This document shows positions 1-12,600 of a stretch of DNA of 64,000 nt, piece by piece. Location of the stretch: the NCBI RefSeq assembly GCF_003945595.2, contig NW_024104898.1, positions 930,001-994,000 on the forward strand, written 5' to 3'. This stretch comes from Pipra filicauda. Taxonomy: Eukaryota > Chordata > Aves > Passeriformes > Pipridae. The notes beneath the pieces are model-generated. The model had not been told where the DNA came from. It searched no databases and worked only from the letters and a program-made list of their open reading frames with translations. How positions within the stretch are numbered: the first letter of the stretch is position 1; each line of letters starts with the position of its first letter. Both the position numbers and the translations under genes were made by a program.

Positions 1-2233
1 GTGAATATAGCAGATGTAACTTCTATATGTAGTCAGAGAAGCCTCTTGCAGCTGCACAGAACAAATATTAATGTCTCAGATATAACTGTAAAAGGATTTA
101 ATTCATAGGAAGAAATGGAAATCTGAAATTCGTGCATGTCTGCAGTCCCCTATGTGCTATATTCCAGCTACAGCTGACAGCACTGGTGGGGTGGCCAGAC
201 CATAGCTGTCTTCTTTGTAAAGAACCTGTAAATTTAACAGCAGCTGGATCCATCCTGTGGCTGACTGGCAAAGGAAGGTGTAGCTGTTGTTTTCTGTAAC
301 CCCATTTTATGGATCCCTGGTCATGGAGCACGACCTTGTGCTAGGCATGCTGCCACCATTTCAGTCAATCTGTCCACATCCCTACCCAGAAAGGAAGAGA
401 TCTGAAAAATTTGACCCTCTGGAATATTTCCCTGACTCCCCCTTGATACTGGCACAACTACTGACTGAGCTATATGAAAGGTGTTGGGAAATAAATCCCA
501 GCCCCTACTCTTAGCTGCATCTAGTGGGGCACTTTCAACACCATTTGGAAGATTTCATTTTAACTGACCTTCAGGCATGACTTATTTTTGTGCTCTGGGT
601 ATTTTTAAGACGAGCCCAGAGGAACTCCTAAATATCTCACTGGTGAGAGTGGAGGAGGACACATGGTGTTGCTGTTTCCAATACCTCTGAAGGGTCTGGA
701 AAGTCCCTTTGTGGAGTTTTAAGCTTTAGAGAGAATTTTCTAAATGTAGAAAGCCTGAGGCCTTAAGTTGCCAAAAGACTGAGGGAAAGAGATTAGTTCA
801 TGGTGTGTAAAACCTACCCTGTCCAACATGGCACAGCTGGTGGCACCCAGCGAGAATCACTGTACTTCAGTGTGTGGTGCACACGTGTTTGCAGAGATAC
901 AAGGAGTTTGCACATGTTGTTTGTGACCACGCATTGGGGATGAGCAGCTGTATGGGAAGATAGAAAACAGTTGACTTCCCACTTTAAGTACAGTGGAAAG
1001 AAACACACTGTGGCCCAGTGGTGCAACAGCAGGTTTTTTGTTACATCAGGGTCCCTGCATCTCAGATGAGAAGTGACAGCTCCAGGCTGGAAGTGTGACC
1101 GAGCAGCCATGGCTGTGTGTGCTCTAGATCACCTGCCCTTCATCTCTACTTGGCTGGAACAGACTGGCTGGGGAAGCTGCTCTTCACCTCTTCCCAGACG
1201 GTGTCTCTGTGTGGTTGGCCATCCAGACCGCACGTTGAACAGACACAGAGGCTCACGGGTGCTGAATGTCTTCCGGCAGCCCGCTCCCAGTGGGATTAAG
1301 CTCGGAGCAATTGCATAAGGGAGGGCTACGAGACTGAATGGTTTGGATAGTCTCCAAATCTGACTAGTCTCAAGCTAGTAAGCAAAATAAATATACCCCA
1401 CAAGGCACCCTCTTGGCTTGTTTCTTCCTTGGGAGTAAGGAAAGGATCTGAATCAGGGCTTTGTGCTGCTGGGGCAGGGTATTTAAATGATGTTTCTCCT
1501 CTCGGTTAGATTGCAGGGTCTTAAGCTTCCTCGGAGAAAAAGAAGCAAAATAAAAAAGAAAGACACAGGCTGCTGGGTAAAGAGGTAACTGGTAGTGGCT
1601 ACAGCCTAATTACTGTGTCTGCATATCTAATTAACTTTTTTTCTGAGATGTTTTTTGATTAATCGCTGCTATTACTTGTAAACAATCGTTTTATAAGGTG
1701 TGAAATTCCTATACTACTTCGTTTATCATGATTCCTGACCTTACACCCTAGGAGAAGGGTGTAGTCAGCTTGGCATGAGCAGTCCTGTGCCAGATGCAGT
1801 ATAGTTCATATTCAGAAATGTTATTTACAGAGATGGGAGGGAGGGAGGGGAACAGAGGATCAAGGTCCCAGATAGCCTGGAATGTGCAGGATCAGATATC
1901 TGCATTGGAACACTTACCCCTTATTTCGTGTTTCACAGGATGCCTGACTCTTACAGATCACTTCTCTTTTCAATGAACATGTGCCTACATATAACTGTTT
2001 CCATTCCAGTCTTAGCCCTTTTTGTATGTCACTAACAGACCTTGTCACATTTGGCAGTGTTATTTTTACATAATGACTAAATCAGTGGAGGACCATGAAA
2101 TATGCAGTTTACAAATTTTGAAATCAGCTTAAAGGTATGTATCAACATGGTTTAAAAATTAGTGAAGGGACTTAGAGTAATAAATCTTGGGTGTCACAGA
2201 GTTTTGCTGGTGAGAATTCTGGTGTTAGTCATT
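1..2233. other. Intergenic, no gene recognised
   Basis: Unique-looking sequence of mixed composition. The short open frames match nothing known. The stretch 1590-1700 is dense in homeodomain-type TAATTA, CTAATTA and ATTAATC strings and could be a regulatory element. No repeat was recognised. Confidence 0.6.
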
Positions 2234-2388
2234 TAGAATCACAGAATCATTTAGGTTGGAAAAGACCCTTAAGATCATCAGCTCCATCCATTAATCCAGC
2301 ACTGCCAAGTCCATCACTAAATCATGTCCTTAAGTGCCCTGTCTGCACATCTATTAAATATATCCAGGGCCAGTGACTCAACCAAGAT
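2234..2388 (-). mobile_element. CR1 LINE 3'-end fragment
   Basis: It begins with AGAATCACAGAATCATTTAG and continues GGTTGGAAAAGACCC and TTAAGATCATC. This is the reverse complement of the standard avian CR1 3' terminus with its octamer-type tail. Homology fades after about 150 bp near CCAGGGCCAGTGACTC, typical of a 5'-truncated insertion. It has no coding capacity. Confidence 0.9.
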
Positions 2389-5300
2389 TGACTCGGGAAC
2401 AGATCAGTGAAATTCACTAAAGATACTACAAGAAGAAAAAAAATATAAAATAATTACAAAATGGCTTGATGAATGATCTGTAAACACTGGAGAGACATGT
2501 ATATATCATCTAAGAATCAGTAATTGTCTGGGATTCAAGAAGCCCATGATAAAATCCTCTATCTAAACATCACCACTAAATGCAAAATTGCATTTAATTA
2601 AAGTGATGTGAGTAAGCTCTGCATAGGACATGGAAACTCGCTTCTGGGGCAGAGCATTCTGTGGCAGAGAAGAGTTATAACATGCCAAGCTAGAAAAAAT
2701 GAGCAGGTATTTCTTTCATTAGAGGATGCTTATTATCTTCTCAATATCAGTGTTTCTTCTAGCTCATTTGATGCTCAGTTACCTCCTGCCTTTTGTTGTT
2801 GCTCCAGTCACTTAAAACCTGGGTGGAGAGGACTGAAAATTAGATACGAAGAAGTTGTGACAGAACAGGTCCCATGGTAGGGGAATAAGCGTGAAATGGT
2901 GAGATAGGGAACTGAATCAACTTTTAAGATGCAAAGAGAAAGATTATGGGAACATTACTTAAAAAGGGATGGAGGAAACGAAGAGTATTTAAACCAGTAA
3001 AGAGAAAGACTTAAGTAAGGCTTAAGAAGGGCAAGGAAAATATTAATCTATACAAGTTTTGACCTGGCTGCTGCCAAGAAGTGTTTTCCCGTCAGCCTAC
3101 TAACTTGGAACAATACAGACAAGGGACTAAACTAAGGAACTTATTTTGATCCATATTTGCATGACTACAGCCCTTCAAAGACTACACTTTCTTTGCAAAG
3201 AAAATTGAAAAAAATAAGAAAGGGATGAAGAAGTAAGAAAAAGTAAGTGCAATCGTGGGAGGTGTGAGAGAATTAGTAAATCCTTGAATCAATTGCTCTC
3301 CAGAGCCAGTGGATGGATCTCTCGTGCATATTTCAGGTATGGGACTGTGGCCACATTCACCCTCCCCATTTTCTGAGGCTTTTGAACCAGAGCCCCATGA
3401 GGTTTATGGTTGTTGTCCACTAGGTTTGAAGTGAATTTGGGTTGTTGTTTTTCTTTGAAGTCTGTAGCCTGCTTCCTGAAGCAGATCTGAAAAATGTAAA
3501 CTAGTATATATCCATACTAGCAGACCACCAGGGAAGAAAGCTGCTCAGCCTTACTTTTTCAGACTGATGATGCTGGAGAGCACAAAAGATTCAATTCTTT
3601 GACCCTGGCCAAAGTCTCCAAGTTGGTTTTGTGAATGCTGCTGCAATCACAATTGCAAAAGATTTCCATGATGTTTGAGGGTATTTTGTGTGTGTACGTA
3701 TGAAATCCCGAATTTGAAGGAGAGATTATTACAGTTTTGTAACTCGCTTTAGTGTTTGACAAGTACCTACTATCAAGATTGCACAGGGATTTTTGTGACA
3801 AAAATTCCTTTTCTCCCAAACAAAGTGAGAATTCCAAGAAGCAAAAAAGTATCCTTACAACACTTGATTAGAATTAAAATCACTAAATATTTTGTATGCC
3901 TCATTTCTGAATTGACCAGCTATGAGATGTCAAAATAGATTTGGGTTTTTTAATCTGTATTTTCAAAATTTGTTCTCTGATTATTAATCTTGTTTCAGAT
4001 GTTTTGGCATGTAAAACCACTACTGAAAATTTAGGACACAATATTCTGCTGAAAATTCTGAATAGCTTGATTTTGGGCTTTTTTCTCTCTCTCTCTATGT
4101 TCTTCTAAAGATTTCCATGTTAAAAATCAGGCATAATGTATTGGCAAAGCAGGCAGGTAGTTAAAATTGTTCGTTCTTCGTTGTTCTCAGTAGATTTGTG
4201 TCATGGTTTCATTGTGCAAACATTTGCTCAACTCTCGTGTGCTTTGTAGGTCACTAGTTTGTCTTCCTATTTGTGGCAGTGAGACTGTGTGTTTTGGTGA
4301 GTTAGGTACATAATTTATAGCTTAATAAAGAGAAGTACTTAGTTAAAAGGGAAAAAAAAAATCCAGGCTTGTACATGCCTACAGTGTAGTGCTTTTTTTC
4401 AGAAATCCTGGAATAGCCATTTTGTTAAACAAGTAATTTTGTAGCAGCAGAGCTAATGAAGCCTGGTTTCCTATAATTTTTTGTCTCATGGGTGATTGAC
4501 TTTCACTATCTAAGAGGATGTGAGCCCCAGGCGAAGCTTTTCCCATCAGTGGGGTGTTTATATAAGGACTTTCTCCCATGAGGCTTCTCTCATATCTTGA
4601 ACTCACAACTGCAAGTTTTCTCAGAGCCAGGACTCTGATAGCATCTCTACCCATCTGTCTATTTTCAGGAAAAAAAGGAGGAGGAATTCAGCTTTCTTGC
4701 ACAAGTCTACCAGTGTTAGAAGCTGGTTGGACATACCATTAAGAAATTGATGGAATGAATACACAGGTGAACACAAAATGAGTGATCACATAGGCTCCAA
4801 TTTTGTAGGAAATTCTACTGCAAATAACTTGGGCATTTCAGGATGCAGTATTGCAATGACTATCAGAAATATTTTGTGTGCTTGAAAACCCTGGTTCAAA
4901 CTTTTTCCCATAAGAGACGGCAGATTTAATTATTTATTTACAGGTTTTCAATGTTGTGTGCACAACAGCTGATGTGCAATATGCTTCCAAAATTGTGGGT
5001 TTGTCCTTTTCTTTTGGTGAGTCCTCACAACTACCGCCATCAGTTTTTTATTAACTATGCTGTTTAATCCAGATTTCATAGTTTTGCACTTTAGAACAGA
5101 AGATTTCCATTTCAGCCCTACTGTAAAAGCCTGCAGTGGTAAATGGTAAGTCAAATTTTTTAGTTTTCACAACCGCACAGTCATTTATAATTGTGTAGGT
5201 AATTATCCAAGTATGTAGGTAAAATACCAAGTATGCACTATTATTTTTTTAAGAAAGATATTCTTCAGTGCAGTCCACTAAAACAACTTTGAGCACTTCA

Positions 5301-7269
5301 TGTATATATTTGGATAGTAAAGGCAAAGTCATAAAGAGGTAGTCCTAGAGCAGCCAGAATATAGCAACGCCTATATTAAAGTCAGTGAAGTAAAACTCTA
5401 GCATGTATCCTTTGATGCTTTGCCTCAGTGATGCAATACAAATGTACATTTTAATGGTGCTTTTATAGTATTTGAACTCTTAGCTATATTGAAATGCAAT
5501 TTTTCATCACTGATGTTTTTGGAACTTATTGAGAGCGTAGTATGCATGGTTTTTATAGATCCCAGAGGGACCTCCCACTATGTTTTCTTTTGCCCACTCA
5601 CAGAAAATCCTGCCTTTTTTGGGTGCTAGTGATCTCTTGCGAATTAGTCATAATCAGTGAGGTAAGAAGTGCAGTTCTTCCTTTCCTCTGTGCAGACACC
5701 TCATATTTCTTTTAGATACTCTCTGATCCCATGTTTTTTACTAGGTAAGCCATCTGATGCTTAATCATAACCTAAACAAGCTTATTTTGTTCCTGTGTAT
5801 TACAGTAGGATCTTGGGCAAGACGGGCCAAATTTTGAACTACTGTCCTGGAGAAATATTTGTGCTACTCTTCTTACCTCCAATGCCTAGAATCACAGCTT
5901 TTCAGCAGACAGAGGATGATCATATCTCATAGGTTTTTTGCTTCTCTCATGGGCTTCCTCAGACAGAGAGGGAGGCAAGCAGCAGAATAACAGCTTTGCA
6001 TACTCTTCTGCGAAAGGGGAGAAACAGTAAGAAACTACAGTGGGGAATGATGAGAAACTACAGAGGGAGAAACTCTGATATATTTTTAAGTGATTCTTTT
6101 TTGCTTATGGCATTCAGAATCTCAGTGGCACCCATTATATAATGTGGTCACAGCACAGGACCTAAAATGTAAACTCCAAATAAACAGTAGAGAAAGGGGA
6201 GATGTACTTACATTTGTTTTAAAGGAGAGCAGAGTAAACATTACACTGAAATCTTCCCATGGAATTTCTTAACAAAAGAGAAGAGTAAGCCTGTATAAGG
6301 CAGGTTGCCCAACAACAGCCCCTGCTTTAAAATGTCCCCATATTCCCAAAACTGTGTACTATTGTTTTGTACTGGTAAACCATCTTCTGTGTGTAGTCAA
6401 TTTTTTTTTCCACTAACAACCCAAGCTGTGGGCCAAGGGAGATCAAGATGAGGTTTTCATTTCATTCAGAGCTCTGGAATCCAGCCCACTGGACGTCATA
6501 TCTTTTGAAGCTCTAATAATTAACATGCCTGCATTCCTTAAACTGCAGCACTAAACAGAATGTGCTTCCTGCAGAGCTGAATAAGGGTGAGGACATTGTC
6601 TGGCCAGCAGGAAGAAAAGGATGGCAACCCTTCCTGGAAGGATTTCTGCTGTCTTTGGGCTGATTGGAGAAGGGGATTCACCTGAGCTGGGGGGGGCAGA
6701 AGGCTCTTGGTCCCTTTTCATATACAGGGGGTGCATGTATATGGCTCTCTTCAGTTCTCTTTTTTTAACTTATCTTAGAATCAGGCTGTTTCCCACCCCA
6801 GGGCTCTGCTTACTTTAGAGATGCTCCGGGTCCTTGTTAATCCAAAATTGGAAGCAGATTTAAGGGATTTCTGTTGACACACAAAAAAAGCTGTGATTTC
6901 TAACAACTGTTGTGAGGGTACAACTTCTTTTCCTAGACCCCTTTCTCCCTCATGTGAAAGGAGGCCAAGGGAGGCCGTAACACTGACTGAAAGACTGTCT
7001 TCTGAATCAGTTCCCAGATAAGCAGAAGTTACTTGGAAATAGCAAAGGGAAGTGAGTAGGTAGTGTTTCACACACAATATGGCTTGAAAGAAGTACCCAC
7101 AGTCCTCCTCTGAAGTGCCAAGGAATCCATTTGGCCTTTCAGTATGGCACAGTCCTTACTGACCTTCAGTCACATGTGATGTCTCAGGATCTGTAGTGTG
7201 ACCATGACACACAGTTTATCTCATTTAGGCTTTTCTTGAGCTTTTCTCAAACTTTTTTCAGAAAAGTTA
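2389..7269. other. Intergenic, no gene recognised
   Basis: AT-rich single-copy-looking DNA with short homopolymer runs and a near-repeat of AGAAACTACAG around 6030-6065. No coding exon, RNA gene or clear repeat was recognised. Confidence 0.6.
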
Positions 7270-7790
7270 TGAAGTCCACTCCCTGTCCCAAGTAAGGATC
7301 AGTTAAACCAACATCACTTGTCATAGAGATTTGTCTGATCTGTTCTTAAATACCACCCATAATGAGCTCTCCAGACAAACTTGCCAGTGCTTTATTTCTT
7401 CTTTGTTAGAGGACTCATTTGCTCCAAATTTCTCATGCTGCAAATCAAGCATATTACTTCTCATCCTGTCCACACTGGACCTGGATAAAAGTTTGTTCCT
7501 TTTCTTTTTGCAGCCTTACACACTGAAGACTGTTATCAAGTATCTTCTCAATCCTTTTCTCTAAACAACTGTTTATTCAGTCTTTCCTTCTATGTCAGAT
7601 TTTCTGGACCTCAGATTAGTTTCCACTGTTCCCCTCAAGGCTATCTCCACTTGGCTCCATCTGTGAAGTGCAAAGTCCAAATGGGGCAGAATACTTCAGC
7701 TGAGTTCTTTCCCATGCTGAGAAGGGGAAGTCATCTAGCCTTTCTATGTGTTTCACAGTCCTAGCAGCATTTGCTATTCCAGTACTTAGG
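7270..7790 (-). mobile_element. Ancient, strongly diverged CR1/L3-type LINE relic
   Basis: Read left to right, this segment keeps the order of blocks of old amniote CR1-like LINEs in antisense: a CTCCCTGTCCCAAGTAAGGA block, GATCTGTTCTTAAATACC, then CCAGTGCTTTATTTCTTC, a CTCATCCTGTCCACACTGGA block, a later TCTTTCCTTCTATG block and GGGGCAGAATACTTCAGCTG. The similarity is recalled from general knowledge of such repeats, not computed. The copy is too diverged for a reading frame to survive, and its ends are approximate. Confidence 0.7.
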
Positions 7791-8420
7791 CCAACAACTA
7801 TTCCTCAGTTTGAGAGTGAAGCAGAAATCTCTAGCCCATAGTCAAAGCAAAGCAGGTACTCAAACATTACGTCTCAGTATATCCCTGACTGGTGGCTACC
7901 AGGTGGACCAGTGGCCGAATCCATAGAGAGATCTTATTTAGCTGCTCTTCTTTCTTTTCTGTCTGCACAGAAAGGGTGACGAGGTGTGACTTGCATAGGC
8001 AGGCTGCCAACAGCTGGGATCTCCTATACATTTTAGAAATAATAAACTATTGAGGATGCTGGTTCTCACCACATGCTTTCCCTGGCTGTGCTTTGCCCCT
8101 TCTAGCTGAAGTACCCTGCTCTACCATCTGAATGTTCAGGAAGGCACATAGGGTCGTGGAGGACAATCCCAGTCTCTTCCATCTCTCTTCTCATGCCCAC
8201 TTTTTTTCTTTTTTGGAGGGGGGAGAAAGGGAAACAGATCCCTTGGTATGCTGGGCTTTTTCTAGTATTTTAGGGAGATAAATGCTTCTAGGTTGGTGCG
8301 TTTTATGTCACTCTCACGTAATAGGAAAGGTGCCCCATAAATTAAGGACTGGGTGACACATCTGTACTCTGACACAATGCTTGAGCCCTGCTTTTTTCCT
8401 TTTTTTTTTTTATTTTATTA
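7791..8420. other. Intergenic, no gene recognised
   Basis: Lies between the ancient CR1 relic and the 8.4-kb CR1 element and ends in a T-rich tract. Nothing else was recognised. The ancient relic may extend slightly into it. Confidence 0.55.
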
Positions 8421-8460
8421 CAGGACAACCAAGGGATCTGCAGGACAACCAAGGGATCAG
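8421..8460. repeat. 20-bp tandem duplication at the CR1 5' boundary
   Basis: CAGGACAACCAAGGGATCTG is followed directly by CAGGACAACCAAGGGATCAG: two adjacent 20-bp copies with one mismatch. The second copy runs on into the CR1 body. A T-rich tract (about 8390-8419) precedes the first copy. Confidence 0.9.
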
Positions 8461-8693
8461 ACTCAGCCAGCATGGGTTTAGGAAAGACAGGTCCTGCCTG
8501 GTCAACCTGATCTCCTTTTATGACCAGGTGACCCACCTGGTGGATGAGGGAAAGGCCGTGGATGTAGTTACCTGGAGTTCAGCAAGCCTTTGACACCATC
8601 TCCCATGGCATCTCCCAGAAAAATTGGCAGCCCACAACTTCAACAGGCATATTCTGCTGCATTAGGAAGTGGCTGGAGGGCTGGGCGCAGAGA

Positions 8694-9284
8694 GTGGTGG
8701 TGAACGGTGCTGCATCCAGCTGGTGGCCAGTCAATAGTGGTGTCCCCTGGGGATTAGTGTTGGGCCTAGTCCTGTTGAACATATTTATTGATGATCTGGA
8801 TGAGGGGATTGAGTGTTCCATTAGCAAATTTGCAGATGACACTAAGTTAGGGGGGAGTGTTGATCTGCTGGAAGGTAGAGGGCTCTACAGAGGGACCTGG
8901 ACAGGCTGGATAGATGAGCCGAGAACAATGGCATGGGATTTAACAAGACCAAGTGCTGGTTTCAACAAGACAAAATGCCAGGTCCTACACTTTGGCCACA
9001 GTAACCACATGCAGTCCTACAGGCTGGGGGAAGAGTGGCTGGAAAGCAGCCCAGAGGAAAAGGAACTGGTAGCGCTGGTTGACATCCGGCTTGATAAGAG
9101 CCAGCAGTGTGCCCAGATGGCCAAGAAGGTCAATGGCATCCTGGCCTGTATCAGGAATAGTGTGGCCAGTGGGACTAGGGAAGTGATTCTTTCCCTGTAC
9201 TTGGTACTGGAAAGGCTGCACTTCAAGTCCTGTGTCCAGTCCTGTGCCCCTCAATTCAGGAAGGACATTGTGGTGCTGGAGTAG
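8694..9284 (+). pseudogene. CR1 reverse transcriptase remnant (196 codons open)
   Basis: The longest surviving frame of the CR1 element above. It spans the C-terminal RT fingers/palm ([20 protein letters not shown], then FADDTKL) into the thumb region ([16 protein letters not shown]). CR1 ORF2 normally also encodes an upstream endonuclease, which is missing here. The frame has no native ATG: its start is an internal GTG within the RT. It is a fossil, not a gene. Confidence 0.85.
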
Positions 9285-9693
9285 GTCCAGAGAAAGGCAA
9301 TGGAGCTGGTGAAGGGTCTGCAGCTCAAGTCCTATGAGGGGGCTGGAGTTATTTAGTCTGGGGAAGAGGAAGCTCAAGGGAGACCTTATCACTCTCTAGA
9401 ACTGCCTAAAAGAAGGTTGTAGAAGGTGGGAGTTGGCATCCTCTTCCAGGCAACTAGTGACAGGACAAGAGGACATAATCTTAAGCTGCTCCAGGAGAGA
9501 TTCGGGTTGGACGTTAGGAAGAATTTCTCCACAGAAAGGGTGATTAGATATTGGAAAGGGCTGCCCAGAGAAGTGGTGGTCCCTGGAGGGTGTCCCTGGA
9601 GGTCCATGGTCTATTTGACATGGTGGTGTTCAGTCATAGGTTAGACCTGATGATCTCAGAGGTCTTTTTCAACCAAATTGATTCTGTGATATT

Positions 9694-12600
9694 TAATGAA
9701 AAGTCAATGCTTTACTTCACTGATGACCCTGGGAGAAGGGAACAGGCAGCCTTGAAAACTACTTTCAAAACACCTCATAGTTATACTGTGACCACATCTG
9801 AAGCTGTAAATGCAGGAACTCAGTCTTTTCAAGATGCTGAGAGCACTCAGCTGCCCGGAGGTCAAGAGAAGTTAGTCTCTAAGCATTCCCTAGGAGGCTC
9901 TTACCACCCAGTAGGCCAAGAACCAACCAAACTCAGTCAATGGCTGGCCTGGTTGCCCGTTTGTATTAAAACCACTTGTATGAAACTGACCCAGAGAGTA
10001 CAAGAAACTATGAGCTTAGTCTGATCAGGGAGAGAGTTTAACACTTGGATGTGAGTTTGGGGAGAGTGAATACAGTCAGAAGTGATTTTTCTCTGTTATT
10101 GATGGTAGGGTTTTTTATCACCTAGCACAATCATGTATAAGAATAACATACATGCCAAATCTAACAGAGGAGGCATTCCTAGCTATGCAGAGAAAGGCAA
10201 GGGGTTTTTTTCATTCTTCTTACAGAAGGAAAAGTGTATTTTTTTCCAACCTTGCATAACTTAAGAAACAGTTGGATATGTTTACTTCCAAACTTTTCAA
10301 TAAAATCTACCTTTTAGATGAGAGTAAGCATAAAAAATTTAAAGAGAATTTTCAGACAGCAGAGAGAGGAAATGCTGGGGTTCTCGACCCTGACTAGTGC
10401 TACTCTTGATAAGTCATACTTTCCAAAAATAAGATAAAGACACATAAGGAAATTATTCAATATGATTAATATTCAGCATCGCAGAAGATCTATGTTATCT
10501 TGTCAGAATTGTCCCCCTGCCCAGGGAGAGTAAAAGGAAGGTATGCTGCTTAGAGCATAGGAAAGAGAAGACTAAAGAAACAGTAGTATCACACTTTTAC
10601 CCAGTATAATCCTACACTCAACTATTGCACCTTGAATGATTTGTGACATCCTGACTCTGTGTCCAATTAAAGCAAGGACAAAGCTCCTGAAGTAACAAAC
10701 TAGTTGGTCATAGGACCAGACACTTTATAAAGTAGAAAGAAAAAAAAAATCTTTACCTTCAAACTATCACATCTTTATTTACATTTACAGTTTCTTAGCA
10801 ATAAGCCCCAGTCCTCCTCAGAATCATACAAGCTGTGGCTTAGCTACGTATATGGTGCTTCACAATACCAGAGATAGTCTTTCCTGTGTCATCTTAACTA
10901 ATTAAAAACATACGGAAACTGATAGAAGGATTAATGTTTTGACTGTCCACTCTGTAGATGCTATCAGAGAGTTTAATTCCATAGCAACTGCTTGCAAATA
11001 TCCTGTGACTGATGATGCAAATATGCCATGATTTTCTCTCACCGTGGGCTTCATTTAGGTACCTAATGTCAGTCTGTGGTTACCATACACAGTCTTTGAA
11101 AAGCAGCTTTTATAACTATTCTTTGCTGTAATGAAAACTAGAATTCTTTCAGGAACTGAACAATAAAATTGTTAGGCATTTGTTTTTCTAGCTAAACTTC
11201 CAATGACAAAATATTAAAGGCATATATTGCAATTGGTTTTCATCAGAGAGATGGGAGGGATGATGTCAGGGTATAAAGAGAATGTTATTTTTTATGCATA
11301 CACTTTTATATTATGTAAGTAAATATATTTTAAAAAATACATTGAATAATCTTTCAGTCAAAACAAATATTCTGTTCTATGTATTTACAGGATCTAAAGA
11401 TCTGCTCTTTCTACTTTTTTATTTTAAATCTCTGTGGCTTGAACTTGATTTTCTAAGTTTCCATAAGACTGTCCAAATTGGTTTGCTATTAGAGCCATAT
11501 TTTAAAGTTTATTTTCAATTTTTCTTACAGTCTATCTAGTATTTATCAGTTCCAGGAAAAATCTTGACAGAGAGACTGGGTCACTTTTCATTTCAGAGTG
11601 TTTTTTTAGTGGCTTTTTTCTCCTTATAGCTAGAATGTAATTCTATATTGTTTAGCTTGAGGATGAGAACTTCACTTACAAACAAGAAGGTAGAGACACA
11701 GAATTCCAACAGCAAACCAAAGCCATAACAATGTAATGAAATAATGCAAATATAATTGTGATTTACGGCTTGTGTGATTAGCTGTCCAGCCCTTTTTAGG
11801 AGGTAGGGCTGGAGACTAGTTGTGAGACCTGCCCACAGAACATGGCATAGAGATGATGGCTCCTGGGTTGAAGTGCCTGGCAGTAGTAGAACTCCTGGTC
11901 TTCTCCTTAATCAGTGGGGGACAGAGAATGGCAGTAGTGGTTCCCAGGAGGCAGAGGCAAACTTTTGAGTGGAATTAACAGGAGCCTGGATGGCAATGGC
12001 ACATGCAGGCAGCCGCTTCATGTGCAGCAGATTGGGACTACACAAACATGTTTGTCTTAAAAAAAAAATGTGTATCAATCACTGTACAGAAAATAGTTTT
12101 GTGGGCAGTAGAGCTACTGAGATCTAGTATATAGCTTTCTGTCTTATGGGTATATCTTGTCCGATCTACAGTGCAAATGCCAACCAAACCTGTCCAGAGC
12201 TGGGATTCCCACACTGTTTTGCATTCACTAATCTCTGAAATGGTTGTCATTTTTCAATGGAGCAGTAATAGAGGCTTCTCTCATTTCAATTTAAAAATCT
12301 TGTAGAGCTGAATATATTTGACATCCCTATTCCTCTTAAAAGGTGATTGAAACTGACCCTGTACTTAGAAGTTATTAGGGGAAGACACATATAATGGTTA
12401 CACTTTTTCAATGTCTTAGGAAACGAGGCCAAGAATAATAATGATATGAGCTTGTATGCAAAAACATCCTGATGTGATTCAGTATTTTATCCAACAAACT
12501 CTTCAGGTTTGGCAGGATCTCATTTGGAAAATGAATTATGCATTATAGGGGTTTGCTGGAAAGTCAATTGTCTGCAGGTTCCTTAGTAGGATAGATCTCT

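Larger units (their letters stand above)
8421..9693 (+). mobile_element. 5'-truncated CR1 LINE retrotransposon, degenerate reverse transcriptase
   Basis: About 1.27 kb of the 3' half of a CR1 element. Translation shows typical CR1 RT blocks: SQHGFRKDRSCLVNLISFYD early on, then the [10 protein letters not shown] and [17 protein letters not shown] blocks, which include the FADD catalytic motif, then [16 protein letters not shown] and [11 protein letters not shown]. The 3' end shows the CR1 tail (GATCTCAGAGGTCTTTTTC, then ATTCTGTGAT). The reading frame is broken, first between about 8560 and 8690, where the RT core is split into different frames, so it is dead. The 3' tail is shorter than the usual CR1 tail, suggesting an internal deletion. 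The element begins with a 20-bp tandem duplication (8421-8460). Confidence 0.93.

Noticed and set aside
9551..10024. 157-codon open frame starting in the CR1 tail
   Set aside because: Its first part is CR1 3' untranslated sequence and the rest resembles nothing. Chance read-through.
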